Shown here piece after piece: positions 30,000-43,212 of a DNA stretch of 64,000 nucleotides. The first letter of the stretch is position 1. Each line of letters begins with the position of its first letter. The notes below the pieces were generated by a model that worked only from the letters and a program-made list of their open reading frames with translations, was not told the DNA's origin and did not search any database. Origin of the DNA: Sclerodactyla briareus (taxonomy: Eukaryota > Echinodermata > Holothuroidea > Dendrochirotida > Sclerodactylidae); assembly GCA_026419785.1 (NCBI GenBank), contig JAODTK010002121.1, positions 1 to 64,000 of the forward strand. Reading direction: 5' to 3'. The position numbers were made by a program, and so were the translations under genes.

Positions 30000-32900
30000 A
30001 GGAGTCCATGCCAGCACTATGTGCTGCCACTCTAAGCAGTAAAAGGCAGGGCATGACCTCGGCTTTACATCCACACCATCATACACACAACCGCCCCTCT
30101 ACTACTAATGTTGTGCTGGAGATGTTAAGCAGAGTTTATTCTACTTCCCTCCCGTCACACTTCAGTAATTCTTCATGACATCCTACCATCAAAGTCGGGC
30201 CATTTTATGTTGTTGAAAAACCTGTGTCTCAAGCTCGCAATTAGACTGATTATGGACTCTTCCTTCAAAATGTCTAGTCATGTGAAAACCATTTGTAAAG
30301 CTGACCTGCATGCAATTTTTGCGAAGTTTTCCGGTTGTGCAGGAACCAATGCTGAGTGGATGGACAAAAAATCGGTAAAAGGTTTGGTTATCCTAATCAG
30401 AATCTTTATTAGGTAAGTGGTCCTACTATGTGAGTAAAAAACCTCATTTCATCACTGTAATAGTTGTCTAACAAATGTAGACTTATAGGGGTGAAACCAT
30501 GATACTAGTTCTCCTAGGTTTGGAACCGGAAAATATTTGGCGAAAATTGAAAAGTATGTTAGTGCGTTAGCATTGAGAGTCGCAACCTCATATTACTCAT
30601 ATTAATTGATTCTCACTCAGTTTGTCCTGCTAGAAGTTGACCTGCATTGACCAATGTTATACTGTGAATTACTAAGTGTTGTCAATACTACTAATAACTG
30701 AGGAACCAACACTGGATGGAACATGCTAAATCAGCCGGAATGTCATTGCAGAGAATGTGTAAATATTCTTTAGCTCAAACCAGCTGTGCTGCCATTCATT
30801 CTCTCTATCACAACGTTTCTGTTAACCCCTTACTAAGGGTCTCAGACTCCTGAAAACTGCCCAGGACCCTTGAGTTTTAAAGACAAAGATTCAAGAAGTT
30901 TTGACCTTTGGATTTGGATGCTCGGGAACTACCTGTATCATATTAATTAAGTCTGTCAATCGATGATTTATACACGGGTCCACTAACTCCTGCAGAGAGA
31001 CAAAAGTTAAGTCACTACGACAAATATCATAGCTATTGCAGGCTGTACTTTTGAGATGTGGTTACTTTTGTGTGTAGAATGTCATACGTTCCTTGAGTAA
31101 TGATCCTATAGCATATCACAGATTGTGATAGGCTACATAGTCATCTAATGTCTCAGAGAGATGACAAGGATATGACAGCCTCACCATTAGATCGAGACCA
31201 ATCTGGACACCCTGTTATTGACCGGTAGGCCACTTGCCAATAGCGAAACCACTATAAGTCGCTGACAACAAGTTGGGGGGACCTGATAAGAAGAGGCGTA
31301 TTAAAATATGGGAAAGTGATACCCTCTGTGATACCCTCTGTGAAACTGAGTCGATCTCTCAGCACAATATGGCTGTGTGGTCGGCCCGTGGATGATCTCA
31401 CTAAATAGCTGTCACATGAAAATAAGTCCTTCCCCAAGAAGGCAGGGTTGGTCCTGAAACTGTTTTTCCTGTGCCTAATGGAAGCACATTGAAGCAGTTG
31501 TCGCAATTTTAATAATTTCGGTTGATCAGATGACCAATAATTGGGAGCCCTGTCACATTAATTGCGGGTACTCTCATGTTTGTGTCAGATTTCTGCAACC
31601 GATTAATTTCGTTAGTACAATGTGCCTTTGACACATGCGTATTAATTTATAACGCTCGTTCTTCTTAAACGATTTTCTAATAAAGTCTTGTCATGCTCAA
31701 AGATTGCAATTCAACCCAGTGCGCGTCTATTGTAATGATACTGTATCGCTCTCCTGTAAGGTATATTCGCCAGCCATTGTGCAAGAAATCTTATTTTCTG
31801 CAAATGCAAATTATTGTTGGTAAAAAAGAGGTGGACAATGCTTACGTTGAGCTTCAGCACTTGTGCCCGAGACTTAGCTATGGAGGGTAGGGGGATCACA
31901 GACACACACCCCACGCGGTAGGCCAGTCGGCAAATCAACTGGTCCCGATCGCCATCCGAGATGGGAGATGAGAGGAGAGAAACATACCAGTAGTCACAGT
32001 GAAAACCACGGAGTCTTCACACTACCGTTCTGATGGAACTTCCTCTGCTTTGAACGGGAATAACATCGAGTAAAATCGGTGATAATTCAATATTACAACT
32101 TAGTCAGCAACCACATGAATTACGCTCAATACCCGACTTTTTTCTTTTTTCTTAAATATAGGCTATCGTACAAACGTTTGAGCTGCAAGTTCCGTAAATC
32201 AATCAGATCAAGCTAATACGGTGGTAGGAAGAGCTCGCACATTAGCTCGTTTATCATCTCTTTACCTGGGTACAAGACCTATAATTCAGTATTCCCTGTG
32301 GGTTTGCCAAAGTGTTTATAATTGTTATCCACAATTCGCCAATCAGAGAGCACTTCTCGAAAATTTATAACATCATGGCTGTGCGCTACGGGGGACACGG
32401 AGCCACCCCCTACCCCAAGAATTTTTGGAGATGACTTTGTATCACTGTATTTTGAGTGAAAGATTGGTAAGAGAGTGGTATCTGTGACCCATTGCAAGCA
32501 AATGTTCCGGGTTCGATGCAACAGTCCCCTGCGTTTTTTCCCTAGGTGGCTGTACTCGCAGTTGAGATGAGCGAGGTTTGGTCTTCACTCTCATGTTCGC
32601 TCGGGTGGCAGAAATGTAGTGGAATTTCTGGATTACTGGGGTTTGCTCGCCCTCTGGGGCCGGCCTGTGAGCCGTCAACGGTTTAACTTGTACATCCGCT
32701 CCACTTCATTTCCAAGAAAGTGGTATGGTCCTGAGTTCACAGATCGTTCTCTGCCGTATGGGACGTACAATGGTGTTCCCGGGAGCAGGTTGGGATGGTT
32801 GAAACCCCTGTCTCGATATCATCTGACACTTCGAGAAGAGAAGGCTATTTATCGCCGGTGCTCATATCCACTATCATACGACAGGGTCCTTGTAGGCCCG

Positions 32901-34650
32901 TCAATTGTCTTCCTGAACCCGTATAAATCAATCTAAGCGAATGTTGGACAAATTATTTTATGTGCAAGGCAGAACATAATTCTTTACACCCCTCTCATTT
33001 AGTTGCTCCATAAAACCAAATTGTTTGTTGCCTCCACCCTCCAATTCGAGTTTAGTCACCCATCTGGTGCCGCCCATTATTCTTACCTTTCAGTTTTTTG
33101 TTTTTGTTTTTATTATTTCGCGTCGAATTTGCCGGTAAAACACAGGAGGTGCCCATGCTGAACTCAGAGAGGTTCTGAGTGAGGGTTCCTACACACAATG
33201 TCGGCCCATAGGACCAACACAGTCGTTGAGCATGGTTGCGACAGATTGTGCAAGGGTACAGAAACTGATCAGCATATGCTAGGTTGTACGTCTTCTTTCT
33301 GGGAGCACGGAACGCCTGCTTCTCTGACTACTGCGCATGAGAGAAATGAATAGGGGCGCATAAATCTGCGCAATCCCTCGCATAAATGGACAGCCAGATC
33401 TAAATCTCTCCATTCCTGTGTTGGATCGTGTCGAAGCCACATGCGTCATTCGATATGTTATGCCTTAGTCCACTCCATCTGACGAGAAGAAAAAAACATA
33501 TTCAAAGGACAGTGCACTCTTTAAGAAGATGCACATGGCAACTTGATGGGCTTCGCCGTCTCCTTATGTCCAAAGACATCATGATGGAAACATGAAGCTC
33601 ACAGCGATGGCTACAAAATGATGAGCGCTGACTCACAAAGACAATCATAAAGTTACTGGAGAGAATGTCAAGGATGATGAAGAGATGACGCACGGTAACA
33701 GCAGCATGCGCTTTTCGTCATGGGCACATAGGGTTCAGCTCCCCTGAAGACGGATTGATTATAATACAGGAACGGCAACAGTCATCACTCCTATCAGTTC
33801 TATATACCAGAAGAGAAAAATCCGACTTGTATCAGACACACAGTCGCTCAGTTGAAGACAAAATGCAATGCCAACACTGGTATCATGTTTTAAGTAGAAA
33901 GGGGGTGCTTATGCATACCCTTCCAATTCTTTCAAAGCCCGGGGAAGTCGTATGCTTACTATATGAGGTGAGGTGAATGTCGTACTGACAGCAGAGTTGG
34001 GGCTGTTCGACTCATTGAGAATGCAGTAGGCGCAATCTATGGCGTACCTGACGCTGAACGCCTGGCAGGCAACAGGCTCCTGGTCGACAGCAACGATCAC
34101 GGTGGGTAAAGACGCGAGAATCACCAGGCAATGTGAGTTGTTAAGACTGCTCATTGTTTGACGATGAGAGATCAGAGACTAGATGAGTTAGTACCGGTTC
34201 TTAAGTACTTACTGCTCTGACCTTGTGCATCGGATGAACTGAGCGACGTACGTTCTCCCATTTTCCTGAAGCCCAAAAATTCCAACAAGGGCAATCGAAT
34301 TCTCCCATTTACATCAATAGCCGAAGCATGAGAATGCTTGGTGGCGCTCCGCTTAGATAGTCGGCGAACTGCATGTGAACTCACATCACGAGTAGTAATG
34401 TAGCCATAGCCTACGTCCCCGATGAGTCCCTCAGTTAATATGATAACAACCTTCGTGGGCAATTCCTAGCATACCTGGTCATTGCATAAACCCAGCCACA
34501 CTTCTACCAGGGCAAACCTGCTATTGCATCCCATTACTGCTTATGCAAACAAACTGCAGTGCTCTGAACGCAGGGGGGAAACCTCATGTCCACAGAAGAA
34601 GGCATCTTGCCTTAAATGACAAGTAATAACATGAATCATATCAGTCCTAC
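30000..34650. other. Gene-poor stretch, nothing recognised
   Basis: No gene family could be named. An open plus-strand stretch at 32619-32936 is unmatched. A tRNA-like A/B-box pair may lie near 32470-32520 (gtaagagagtgg and gggttcgatgc), too weak to call. A CxxC...H...C stretch near 33230-33290 (RLCKGTETDQHMLGC) resembles the tail of non-LTR reverse transcriptases but stands alone. Confidence 0.45.
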
Positions 34651-34689
34651 AGTTCTTTGAAGAGTCAATTTCACTTTTCAGACTTTTAA

Positions 34690-35330
34690 TGATCTTTGAT
34701 GACCCTCAATTCCTGAACCCCCTAATTGCCCATGCGCTTTTATTAGAATGAATCTGATAACATCCTATATGCCCCTTCGATGACCTTTGACCCAAAATCT
34801 ATGGACACCCCATAATAGGTATCATTACACTGACAAATTATCATAGGGATTCAACCTAATCCGTGGAAAGATTTTCCACATAATAGCTCAGTATTTCCTT
34901 TCAATTACTTGTACCATCATCACAGGTACCATAAGCGTATGATGACACCGTCCAAAGTATGATAGTTGTCCAACCTAATATGTAGGAGAAGAAGGAGTAT
35001 TTCTCATATTTTTACAGTTTTTCCATCGAACTTGACCTGAAATCCTCTGAACACCCAATAGGGTAGCACTAGTCCATGATAACACCGACCAATTGTCATT
35101 AAAATCCACCATAATCTGTAGTAGCATTTTTTTTAGATTTCCACAGTTTCAACATAATTGTTTATGCCATTTTAATGACGGTGACCTAAATCCCGGAACA
35201 CTTGATCTTGACCTCGGAGAGGTCAAAGATGTCACATGGCAAAATAAAACATTAATGGTTCAGTGGTCAACATCGAGGGAGGATGGAAGAACGGATGACG
35301 ACGGACGGAAAAACAAAGGAACAGACAGAC
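34690..35330. repeat. Tandem TGACCT-type repeat ending in a GACGGACGG tail
   Basis: Units of about 130-190 bp share the phrases gaccc.aaatc, aacacccaatagggta, tgataacaccgaccaat and ccaacctaatatgtaggag. They occur near 34785, 34925, 35035 and 35185. The block ends in acggatgacgacggacggaa and acagacagac, a tail seen in similar repeats of marine invertebrates. Apparent reading frames across it are not coding. Confidence 0.6.
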
Positions 35331-35529
35331 AGAAAAACTTTACAGAAGACCAGTCACAAATCGACAGTTCATCCATTTATTCATTGCGAAATATAGGACT
35401 AGGTACACGAATAAAAGAAACCATTAAGAATCTTTGTTTCCTGCATGCAACAGTTTTTATTACTGCGTTAAAAATAAATCACACAAACCAGAAAGCTAGT
35501 CTAGAAGGAGAAAGATTGTTTTGAATCCG

Positions 35530-36440
35530 TTATCGAATAATTTAGAATAATTAGGATATTTGAAATCAATGTAATCGGTTATACCTGTTACGCTCGAGCA
35601 TCAACATGCAGCCTGACAATAACATTTTAGGGGTATGTCAATGTTTTTTGCGTCTGTGAAGATTCCGGTTGATTTGAGTTTAGGAAACATGATAAAATTC
35701 ACAGTGTATTCTGACTGTGAGCTGACTCATTTTTCATGTTTGCTCTTCGAACAGGGGGTCGGTGGTTTAGGGGGGGAAGGGAAGTTAATAAGATGACAAT
35801 GACAAAAAAACAATTCTGTTTGAGGTCCCAATAGTATGCCTTTTCTCCCCAAAGGAGGCCAGTGGATATACAATTTTTTAAGAGCTTACATCTCTAATCG
35901 GGACGTCGTATTCACTTTTCTTATTTTCAGGAACTACTCCAAAGTTCCTGCGTTTGGAAAAAAAAATTGCTTCATGCTGAACCCGAGTAGAGCTACAAGG
36001 TCATAGGACTCAGCTAGAGTAATGCAATTATACTACTCAGATTCTGAGACTGTTAGTTCTGGGTGCCACTCCCACCTTAACATTTGTTGTTAGGGCATCA
36101 CATGCACCTGGACAAATAGAATGGTAGGACTTGTACCCTATTACGAACTCTCTGAACGCACCCAATAAAAACATAACCCTTTGCCAATTTAATTATCCTA
36201 ATGGTGAACCACTTAAGTTAGGTATTGCTTCACACAACAAATTTCACCCCAATGGTGCATCATTGGTGAATAATTTGATTTGAATGTGTATTGGGTGGTC
36301 AGTGGAGTGGTCATTAACGGGTCCAGTTTGCACAACATATGCAAATTGTAAGGTTCGTTGAACATTCCTATGACATTAGGGATGTGATCTCTTTTGGTAC
36401 TGGGATACCATCTAAAGTGTCAGAAGGGGTCCACTGGAGA
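35530..36440. other. Intergenic, nothing recognised
   Basis: No exon, RNA gene or complete mobile element was recognised. Pieces such as tatgcaaattgtaaggttcg echo the dispersed repeats. Confidence 0.45.
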
Positions 36441-36447
36441 TAACCTG

Positions 36448-36728
36448 GCTGCGTTTTAGTCGTCCTGTTAGTGTAGATAATTAGTATCTTCGCCTCCAAT
36501 AGAGGCACCTGATTGGCTGACTAGTCATGTGACACCCTTAAATCATCTAACAGAACTTAACAGTCCGGGGAGACGATTGAGTTAGGCCACGCCAATTCTA
36601 GCACTGGTTTTGTACACAAAATGATAACTTACACGTGAAACACCGCGATTACTGATCACGTGAATCACTTGCGTTCGAGTCGCCGTTGCAAAAAGGCTAT
36701 CACTAACAGCGACTAAAACGCACCCCTG
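36448..36728. repeat. Inverted pair of tRNA-like (SINE-like) segments
   Basis: GCGTTTTAGTCGTCCTGTTA on the plus strand (36452) is mirrored on the minus strand by GCGTTTTAGTCGCTGTTAGT (from 36722 downwards). The plus copy continues GTAGATAATTAGTATC and a GCCT-7 nt-AGGC stem, resembling the D arm and anticodon arm of a tRNA. The minus copy carries GGCGACTCGAACGC, a possible B box. I infer two degenerate tRNA-derived segments head to head, not functional tRNA genes. Confidence 0.45.
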
Positions 36729-37734
36729 ATATTTTTTATAGAAAAGTTTTTTTGGGTTGTTCGTGTGGACATACATCGACCTTGCAGTTACGATCTTATT
36801 ATTTCTAAAAAACTATTGGTCTTGGATAGGGGTCTCCACTGTCAAGAGAAAATATACCTGGTGAAGCAATTTTTTTTTACCTTATTTCAGCAGAATTGTT
36901 GCCCCAACGTGGCGCCACAAACCGATGCTTTTTAAGTGCAACGTTTAATTTTATGTCGAGGGTAATGAGTATTTGTCTGTGTTCCAGTAGTGTGTATCAT
37001 GATACAATGGTATAACACAAGTGCATAATTCGGCATGGAAATTATATGGAGTTTGGGGGGCATGAAAAAATAATTAGATAATCAATCCGACAATATCGTT
37101 AGATCGGTTAGGCCAAACGATTTCTGGTTACTGCTAGGAAACAAAGTGATGAATGGAAGTATATAGAAGAGAAAACAGTACGTTACATTAATGCGGATAA
37201 CCAAAAAAAAATGATCCCTTCACCAATAAAGCATACCGAAAACAATGATTGGAGTCTGAAGAATAGTTAATCAGTTCATTGTTGTCTCAGTTTCCGGTAG
37301 GAAATCTTCGGACATGATTCGTCCCTAGTCCAGTGTTTCTCTTCTCCTCGGGCACTCCTCGCAGTATGTCCTACCCTCTCCTGGCTGGTAGTAGAACCCG
37401 ATATCCCACACTGGATGCAATACCCATTCCCACTTTGTAGGACCTTCATCGCAGCACTGCTAATAAATTAATTAACCAGCTACGATGCGAACAATATGGA
37501 ATTTAATGTATATAACAATAAAAACAGAAAATTTTGAAAAATGAGCACTCTAAGGCTCACGGGAAAAGGCCTTTCCCAGGTGCGAAAGGGCATTGGATAG
37601 TCGTCTTATTTATTATATTCAAAATTACTTTACAATACTATTATTCTTTTTGTTTTCTTTGGGGGGGGGGGGGGCTTTATTTTGGGGGGGAGGCGAAGGC
37701 TGGAAGCTAGCTGAAACAGAGGTGCGGACAGTGT

Positions 37735-38460
37735 GTCAGGGGCGGGGCGAATCTAGGAATTTCGGTTAGAGGGGCGCAGAAAAAAAATTTGACAGAGATG
37801 GGGTTCAGGATAACCTTGCACTATCTGAGCGGAGCGCACCACCGGTTGGCGAGCAGCAGTGTACAAACATTGGCGCCCCGACGAAAACCCGGACGGAGGC
37901 GGGTGTTAGTGGGGGGGGAGGTCCCCACCAATATTCGAGATGCTTCATGGCTTGTGTTTTCCACACACTATTTTTTTGTGCAAATCGGGCCATGTCCCCC
38001 CAAACCGCCAATGGCATACAAGAAACAATTTGTTGGCTTCACAAACCCTCCAAAGGCCGGAAACGGCACTTACTGGGGGTCTAAAGTTCATGACCCAGGA
38101 TATTCGGGAAGGTGTCTAAGAAAATTTTTGCTCTAGGTAGTCTGAACGTGGTTAGAGCAAAAACAATGAACAAAAATTCCCAACAAATTTTCATGTCATG
38201 CCTCTAGGATCGGTATCGTAATGAACGACAATTTCATCAAATACCTCCGTCACATGCATGCCAAGGTCATGCTGCACCAGTTCATTTGTCCATTCTCTCA
38301 AATAAAAATGAGTTGCAAAAGAGGTGCCTTGGGAATTGGTATCACCAGACTTTTCAACTTTTCATTCTGGGGCACAAGGGGGGCACAGACATTTGACGAG
38401 GGGGGGGGGGACACATTGATCATCTACGCGGAGCGCCACCATCGGTTGGCGCGGATCGTA
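37735..38460. mobile_element. Possible DNA-transposon remnant with repeated GGAGCGC module
   Basis: The block begins CAGGGGCGGGGCGAATCTAG, close to a common transposon end, followed by a GGGGCGCAGAAAAA phrase. The module GAGCGGAGCGCACCACCGGT plus TGGCG at 37827 is repeated at 38427 as CGCGGAGCGCCACCATCGGT plus TGGCG. A matching right end was not found, so the boundary is a guess. There is no coding potential. Confidence 0.4.
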
Positions 38461-38890
38461 CCAGGAAAGTGTGAAAAAGCTGCCATGTTCCAAGCTTCAG
38501 ATACGTCTTAAAATAAAATCTTAAAATATCTTAAATAAATCCTTTTATATTTTTCATGTGGCGCGCGCCGGGTGCAAGATCCTCGCCTAGTGTTGTGTTA
38601 GTTAGGACATTTTTAACATGTCGTACATACCGTACATGGCGCGGGGTCCTTTTAATTACGCTCTAGATAGCTATGTGCCAGTATCAGGTATTGTGTGTTC
38701 CAGTGTTTGTCCATGGCATATACCGCTGACCAGAAGTAGCGTAATCATTCAGCTAAGCTAAAAAAATTGTATGCTGCCGTTTCCAGCACGAAATTTCGTG
38801 GGGCGCTGTACATATGTAGGCCTACTCATAGTGCCCTAGATGTCGGACACAGGCTTGATACATGGAATTATGATTACAATAGAGTAACAC

Positions 38891-39286
38891 TTATGATTCC
38901 CACTTCCGAGGCAGGGGCGGCATTTTCCTGGATTGGGTGTGCGCAAATCCCACCCACCTCGTGAAGGGGGGAACGGCACTAGTTGCCCCGCTGTAATCTG
39001 CCACTGGTTTAGCTGCCCGATTCGCCATAGTAACAGTACTTTCTGGAATTCCTCGATACTCTTCTGCACTGATGCAGGTAATATGTCTATGTAACATTGG
39101 GTAGGGTGAAATGATCGCACTAGCATTTTCAACTTCACATGCTTGCTTCACATACACTATGATCTCGCTGTGTACATTTCTAGTACCGGGATCCGGAGAA
39201 ATATTGACAATTGGTTTCATTTTGTGGCTGTGTTGTGTTTTTTCGCTTCTATAATTTATCTGAAACACGTCATTAACATATAACAT
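38891..39286 (-). other. Unidentified open reading stretch, 131 codons
   Basis: One of the longest open frames in the window outside low complexity. A possible acceptor gtgtttcag lies near 39258, followed by INYRSEKTQHSHKMKPIVNI, then SEIIVYVKQACEVENASAII and CISAEEYRGIPEST. Composition is balanced and not repeat-like until about 38990, after which it runs into sequence resembling a transposon end (CCGCCCCTGCC). No family was recognised. It could be a real exon or chance. Confidence 0.3.
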
Positions 39287-40620
39287 TCAGAATCTTTTCA
39301 TTTGTTCCGCCAGTATTTCTACTTGAACCAACCTGAACTGAATAAACAATGAACTAACGAAGACGTAGTCTTCATTGGTTGTTTAAAGGAGGATACTGTT
39401 CAGAACCGTGGATTTTCTCACCCAACCTTGGGGCGATAGTTGGGGCACGTGAGGAACCTGTTCATAACCTGTGTAGAACGCACTTCGGTGAAAAGGAGTT
39501 TTATAATGCCTTATATTGTTACTACAAGGTTAAAGAATGCAATCCAGAATCCTGCTCGAAGCTTAAGCTCGCTGCGCAGTACAGAAAGGAACTGATGTCC
39601 TCACAGATAGGGTCTGGTAGAAACGGTCGCCTCATAAATAGGGTAGGGGTATAAATGGGTGTCAGGTTGGGATCCTATAACTCTTTTGGGGAAATAATCG
39701 TCATTGCCCATAGCGTAAATTTACAAATTCCTGAAGATCCGTTTACCCTATCTGTATTCGTTTTAGAAAGGAAAATTGGTATGTTGGATAAAATCGTCAC
39801 AGTTTCGGCAGTGCCAGCCTGCAAAATCAGGCAGTGAGCAGTGTGTTCCCTGGGCATCCTCACAGAGCTGAATCTACATTGACTCATTTAACAAGTCTGA
39901 AAGAATTTGGGAGTTAGAAGTTGCCCATTCTGATGAAAAGTTGCAAAGACATGAAATGATTTCAATGTAGAGTATAAAACGACTCGACATTTTGACATGA
40001 TTTGGTAATCTCTTGATATCTCCTGAACATGATAGGTCTTTCTCCCATAGAATCTCTCCTGTAGATTCGAAACGAAAATCGCCTTTGCGTTCATTCAAGG
40101 ACTGTCTGAGCACTTATCCGTTTTCTGCGGACCTAAACTTACCACAAGGGTGAAGTTTCGTTGATCCGGCACTGACCCAGCTTGGGAAAGGCAGCACAGG
40201 AAGGAGGTAACCGAGCTCAGGTCAGGGATCATAACTGTGTCCCGAGGCTGAACATCCGAAGGGCTCTCCATTCTTGACCTTCGATAACGATTATCGGACG
40301 AGGCGTTTCCCCCCTAAATTCGTGATGGTCTGTACGGTTGCAGTTTGTCCATAACTGAACGATAAGGGACAATTATGAGTTTTATGCTAGCAGGCAGCAG
40401 TGGTGAGATATGATCACAGAATCTGACCGCCAGCTCTATCTTAAATTGTTGTTTTTTGGGAAAGAACGTCACCTGACTTGATTATGCTAGGGACCCAAGA
40501 GCGTTAATTATTTGTGGTGTGTGGGGTGGGGTGGGAACTATATTGCAATGAAAACTGGGCCTGAACACAACCAGCGCGATTCCTAATCATGCAGTAAATT
40601 TCGTATTCTATAGTAATGTA

Positions 40621-40904
40621 CCCTGCATGCGCTTTACCGAGGAGATTGTCTTGGAGGGGGGGGGGGGGGGTGAGGTCAAACCAAGTGAAGTGCACCCTCA
40701 TAAGTGGCCACACCCTCCCTATTAGCAAATAGTACAATTTATGGGCCCCTATACACCTGCGCTGCAACATTTGCTAATAACAGCTGCAAACCTCCACTGA
40801 ACTGCGAAGAAACAGTTGTTGTGTTGAACAGTTATGCTCAGTTTGGTCATGAGGGGGGTTCTGACCACCCCACACGCCCCGTCGGGTCCCCACTGTACGC
40901 CAGA
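40621..40904 (+). mobile_element. Short non-autonomous element, copy B
   Basis: This is the opposite-strand relative of the element at 24932-25196. Shared phrases include gattgtcttgg, a G run, gtgcaccctcataagtggcc, accctccct, atgggcccct, tgcaacatttgctaa, ctccactgaactgc and ttctgaccacccc, ending near gtacgcc. Both copies carry long G runs at the same place (40656-40670 here). No transposase is present. Confidence 0.65.
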
Positions 40905-41399
40905 TATTAGGAAGGGGTACGTGTTGGTCAACCAACGTCTGTGATTCGTCCTGTGAAATCAATTTGTAAGCAATCACAGCCAGTGATTAAGTTTTTCTAA
41001 GGGAGAACTGTTTATTCAGATTTCCCCACAAACGGCGCATTCCGTATTTACGAATATCTAGTCTTATTGTTGAACTGTTAACAAGGGTTGTTAGAATGCA
41101 GGAGGGAACCATTAGTTTTGGTTTATTGCCGCCTACAAATCGAATTTAAAATATCCCTTTGCAATAAACAGAATACTATTGGGGGCAGGCGATTCAGTGT
41201 CGTTGTATGGTTTTAGTTTTATGTCTCATTATAACTCCTCTGCGAGGAAAAATATTCAGGATGTTCAACTCAGCGTTTGCCACGAAGCTTGAGGCCCATT
41301 ACCCCTTATTGGTGGTAACTCTGAAATCCTCGGAGAATAATGGGGAGGAAAGGCCCTCTAATCCAGAACAATTTTGAAACCTTAACAAATAATCTCGAA

Positions 41400-41640
41400 C
41401 CCAACCCCGAGGCTACCCTGAAATTTTGTCGCCATTGCACTTACCGTTCGAAAAATATCATCCTGCTAACGAGAAGTGTGACACAACCACACACATACAT
41501 CAGACACACGCACACACACACACACACAACACATACACATCACATACACCATACACACACAGTGTCACACACGTCCATAGTGACCACTAATCGCGTCCTG
41601 AATTTCATTCAGGCGACAAAAATGAATAACTCCCGAGATC
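41400..41640. repeat. Dispersed repeat copy with CA microsatellite
   Basis: The phrases tgctaacgagaagtgtgaca, an interrupted (CA)n run at about 41505-41562, tagtgaccactaatc and cattcaggcgaca follow the order seen at 5380-5640 and 61540-61660. The long plus frame with TH repeats here is a product of the CA run. Confidence 0.6.
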
Positions 41641-41679
41641 CTGTTTCTCTGAATTCCAACCGATGAATATTTGACCATT

Positions 41680-43060
41680 CAACTTGACGGTACAGCGTTG
41701 CAATTGTGGAAACTAACATGCACTTTGCACTTATCGACATTGAAAACATTAGCCAAATCGAAAGTCCATTTGGAGATTATATCAAATCCTTGTATACGGT
41801 CACTTTCCCTGTGTCGCTACAATTTTGTTGCATTTGGGACCGATGATGACGTCATTACAAAGGCCATAAATCCGACTGAAAGGCGAGGGGTTGGCAACGA
41901 CAGTCAGATGGCCAAGGGACGGCCGAACCACTTGTTTTGTCGCTTTCATAAATACATCCTATAAAGTAATCATAAAATATGAAAAAAACTTAAACATATA
42001 TATAATGTATTGTTCAATAAATCCTTCGCTCTAATTATGTCCGTCGCATCATAACGGAGAACCCTTAGATTTGACATAGAGTAACAGGACGCGATATAAT
42101 TTCAGACGAAAAAATGATGTTGCTACATTAGCAGAAAAGCAAATGCCTTAGAATTCCTGGACTAGCCTTTATTTTCGAGGCCCCAGATGACTTTGCCCTT
42201 GATTCAGAGCAATATGTTCAATGTACTATTATGAGAGGAACCCAAGATATACCAACTGTGAACTTGTTGCATCCAGGTGAGATCGGGTTATCGTGTCACA
42301 AGCCAAAAATGCAAAAAATATTCAATTTGCCAAAAGTTACATCATATACACTAAAAATGATAGGATTCTTGTCTACCACTAGGGAACTGGATGAGTACCC
42401 ATTCTAAGCTCATCAGCGTCTTAAAAAGCTATTTCAAAAACTTACTTGTTCACACAAGGCTTTTCAGATACGACTGTATGTTGACCTCATACAAACAAAG
42501 GGTTCATGTACTCATTTTGGGGAAACTCAACACACCAACTGGACTGTTACTTTTCATTTGATAGAAACATTTTTGATTCAGTTAGGCCATTGTTATTACC
42601 AAGAGGAAATAGTGAAGAAATCGCCTGAAATGCCTATTCTTATAATGGTTTTGAATTGTTTGGTGGAACATATGACCAATTAGTATGTGTTTGGTGACAA
42701 TTCATCCTTGTGAAAATTTGAAATGTGTTAACATTCCAAAGTAGAGGTTCTGTACAAAGGCCACACAGACCAGTATGAAACAGAATTTGGTCGACTATGT
42801 GATGAAAATTACCTTGATTGCATGTTACAAAAACTAAAACAGATGGTTATCGATTTTAGGACAAAATACCATAATCCTATCAGGGGCAGGTCCTGTTGGA
42901 CGAGCTCAGCAATATTATATCTCTTGGTGTGGTAGTCGATTATATGTTGAGCTGGAAAGACCATGTTCAATGTTGAGAAGCGCTTAGATGACTTCTTACA
43001 GTCTTCGTGAATTACATTCTTCGATGTTAGCCCTGAGATCCTGGGACATTATTTTGTAAT
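41680..43060. other. Intergenic, repeat fragments only
   Basis: Near 42440-42540 the phrases cacacaaggcttttcagata and ggttcatgtactcatt relate to the repeat at 2325-2720. No exon was recognised. Confidence 0.45.
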
Positions 43061-43164
43061 GCCAATAATCTGTCTGTGTGGACCATATGTAGTAATGCCG
43101 GTGGACAAACACCGTTACCTATTCATCCATCCCATCCACCATCATCAATCTATTTGTCATTGTG

Positions 43165-43212
43165 TCTATCTATTCTATCTATCTATCTATCATCTATCTA
43201 TCTATCTATCAT
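43165..43212. repeat. TCTA tetranucleotide microsatellite
   Basis: Near-perfect TCTA units with one interruption (atcatctatc). The Ser/Tyr/Leu-rich frames through it are artefacts. Confidence 0.92.

Noticed and set aside
32619-32936. 105-codon plus-strand frame
   Set aside because: No family resemblance and no convincing splice or start context; the opposite strand is also open over part of it.
33225-33300. CxxC...H...C stretch like the tail of a reverse transcriptase
   Set aside because: Isolated, with no other retrotransposon signature in the flanks; too short to call.
41340-41666. 108-codon frame with TH repeats
   Set aside because: Arises from the CA microsatellite inside a dispersed repeat.
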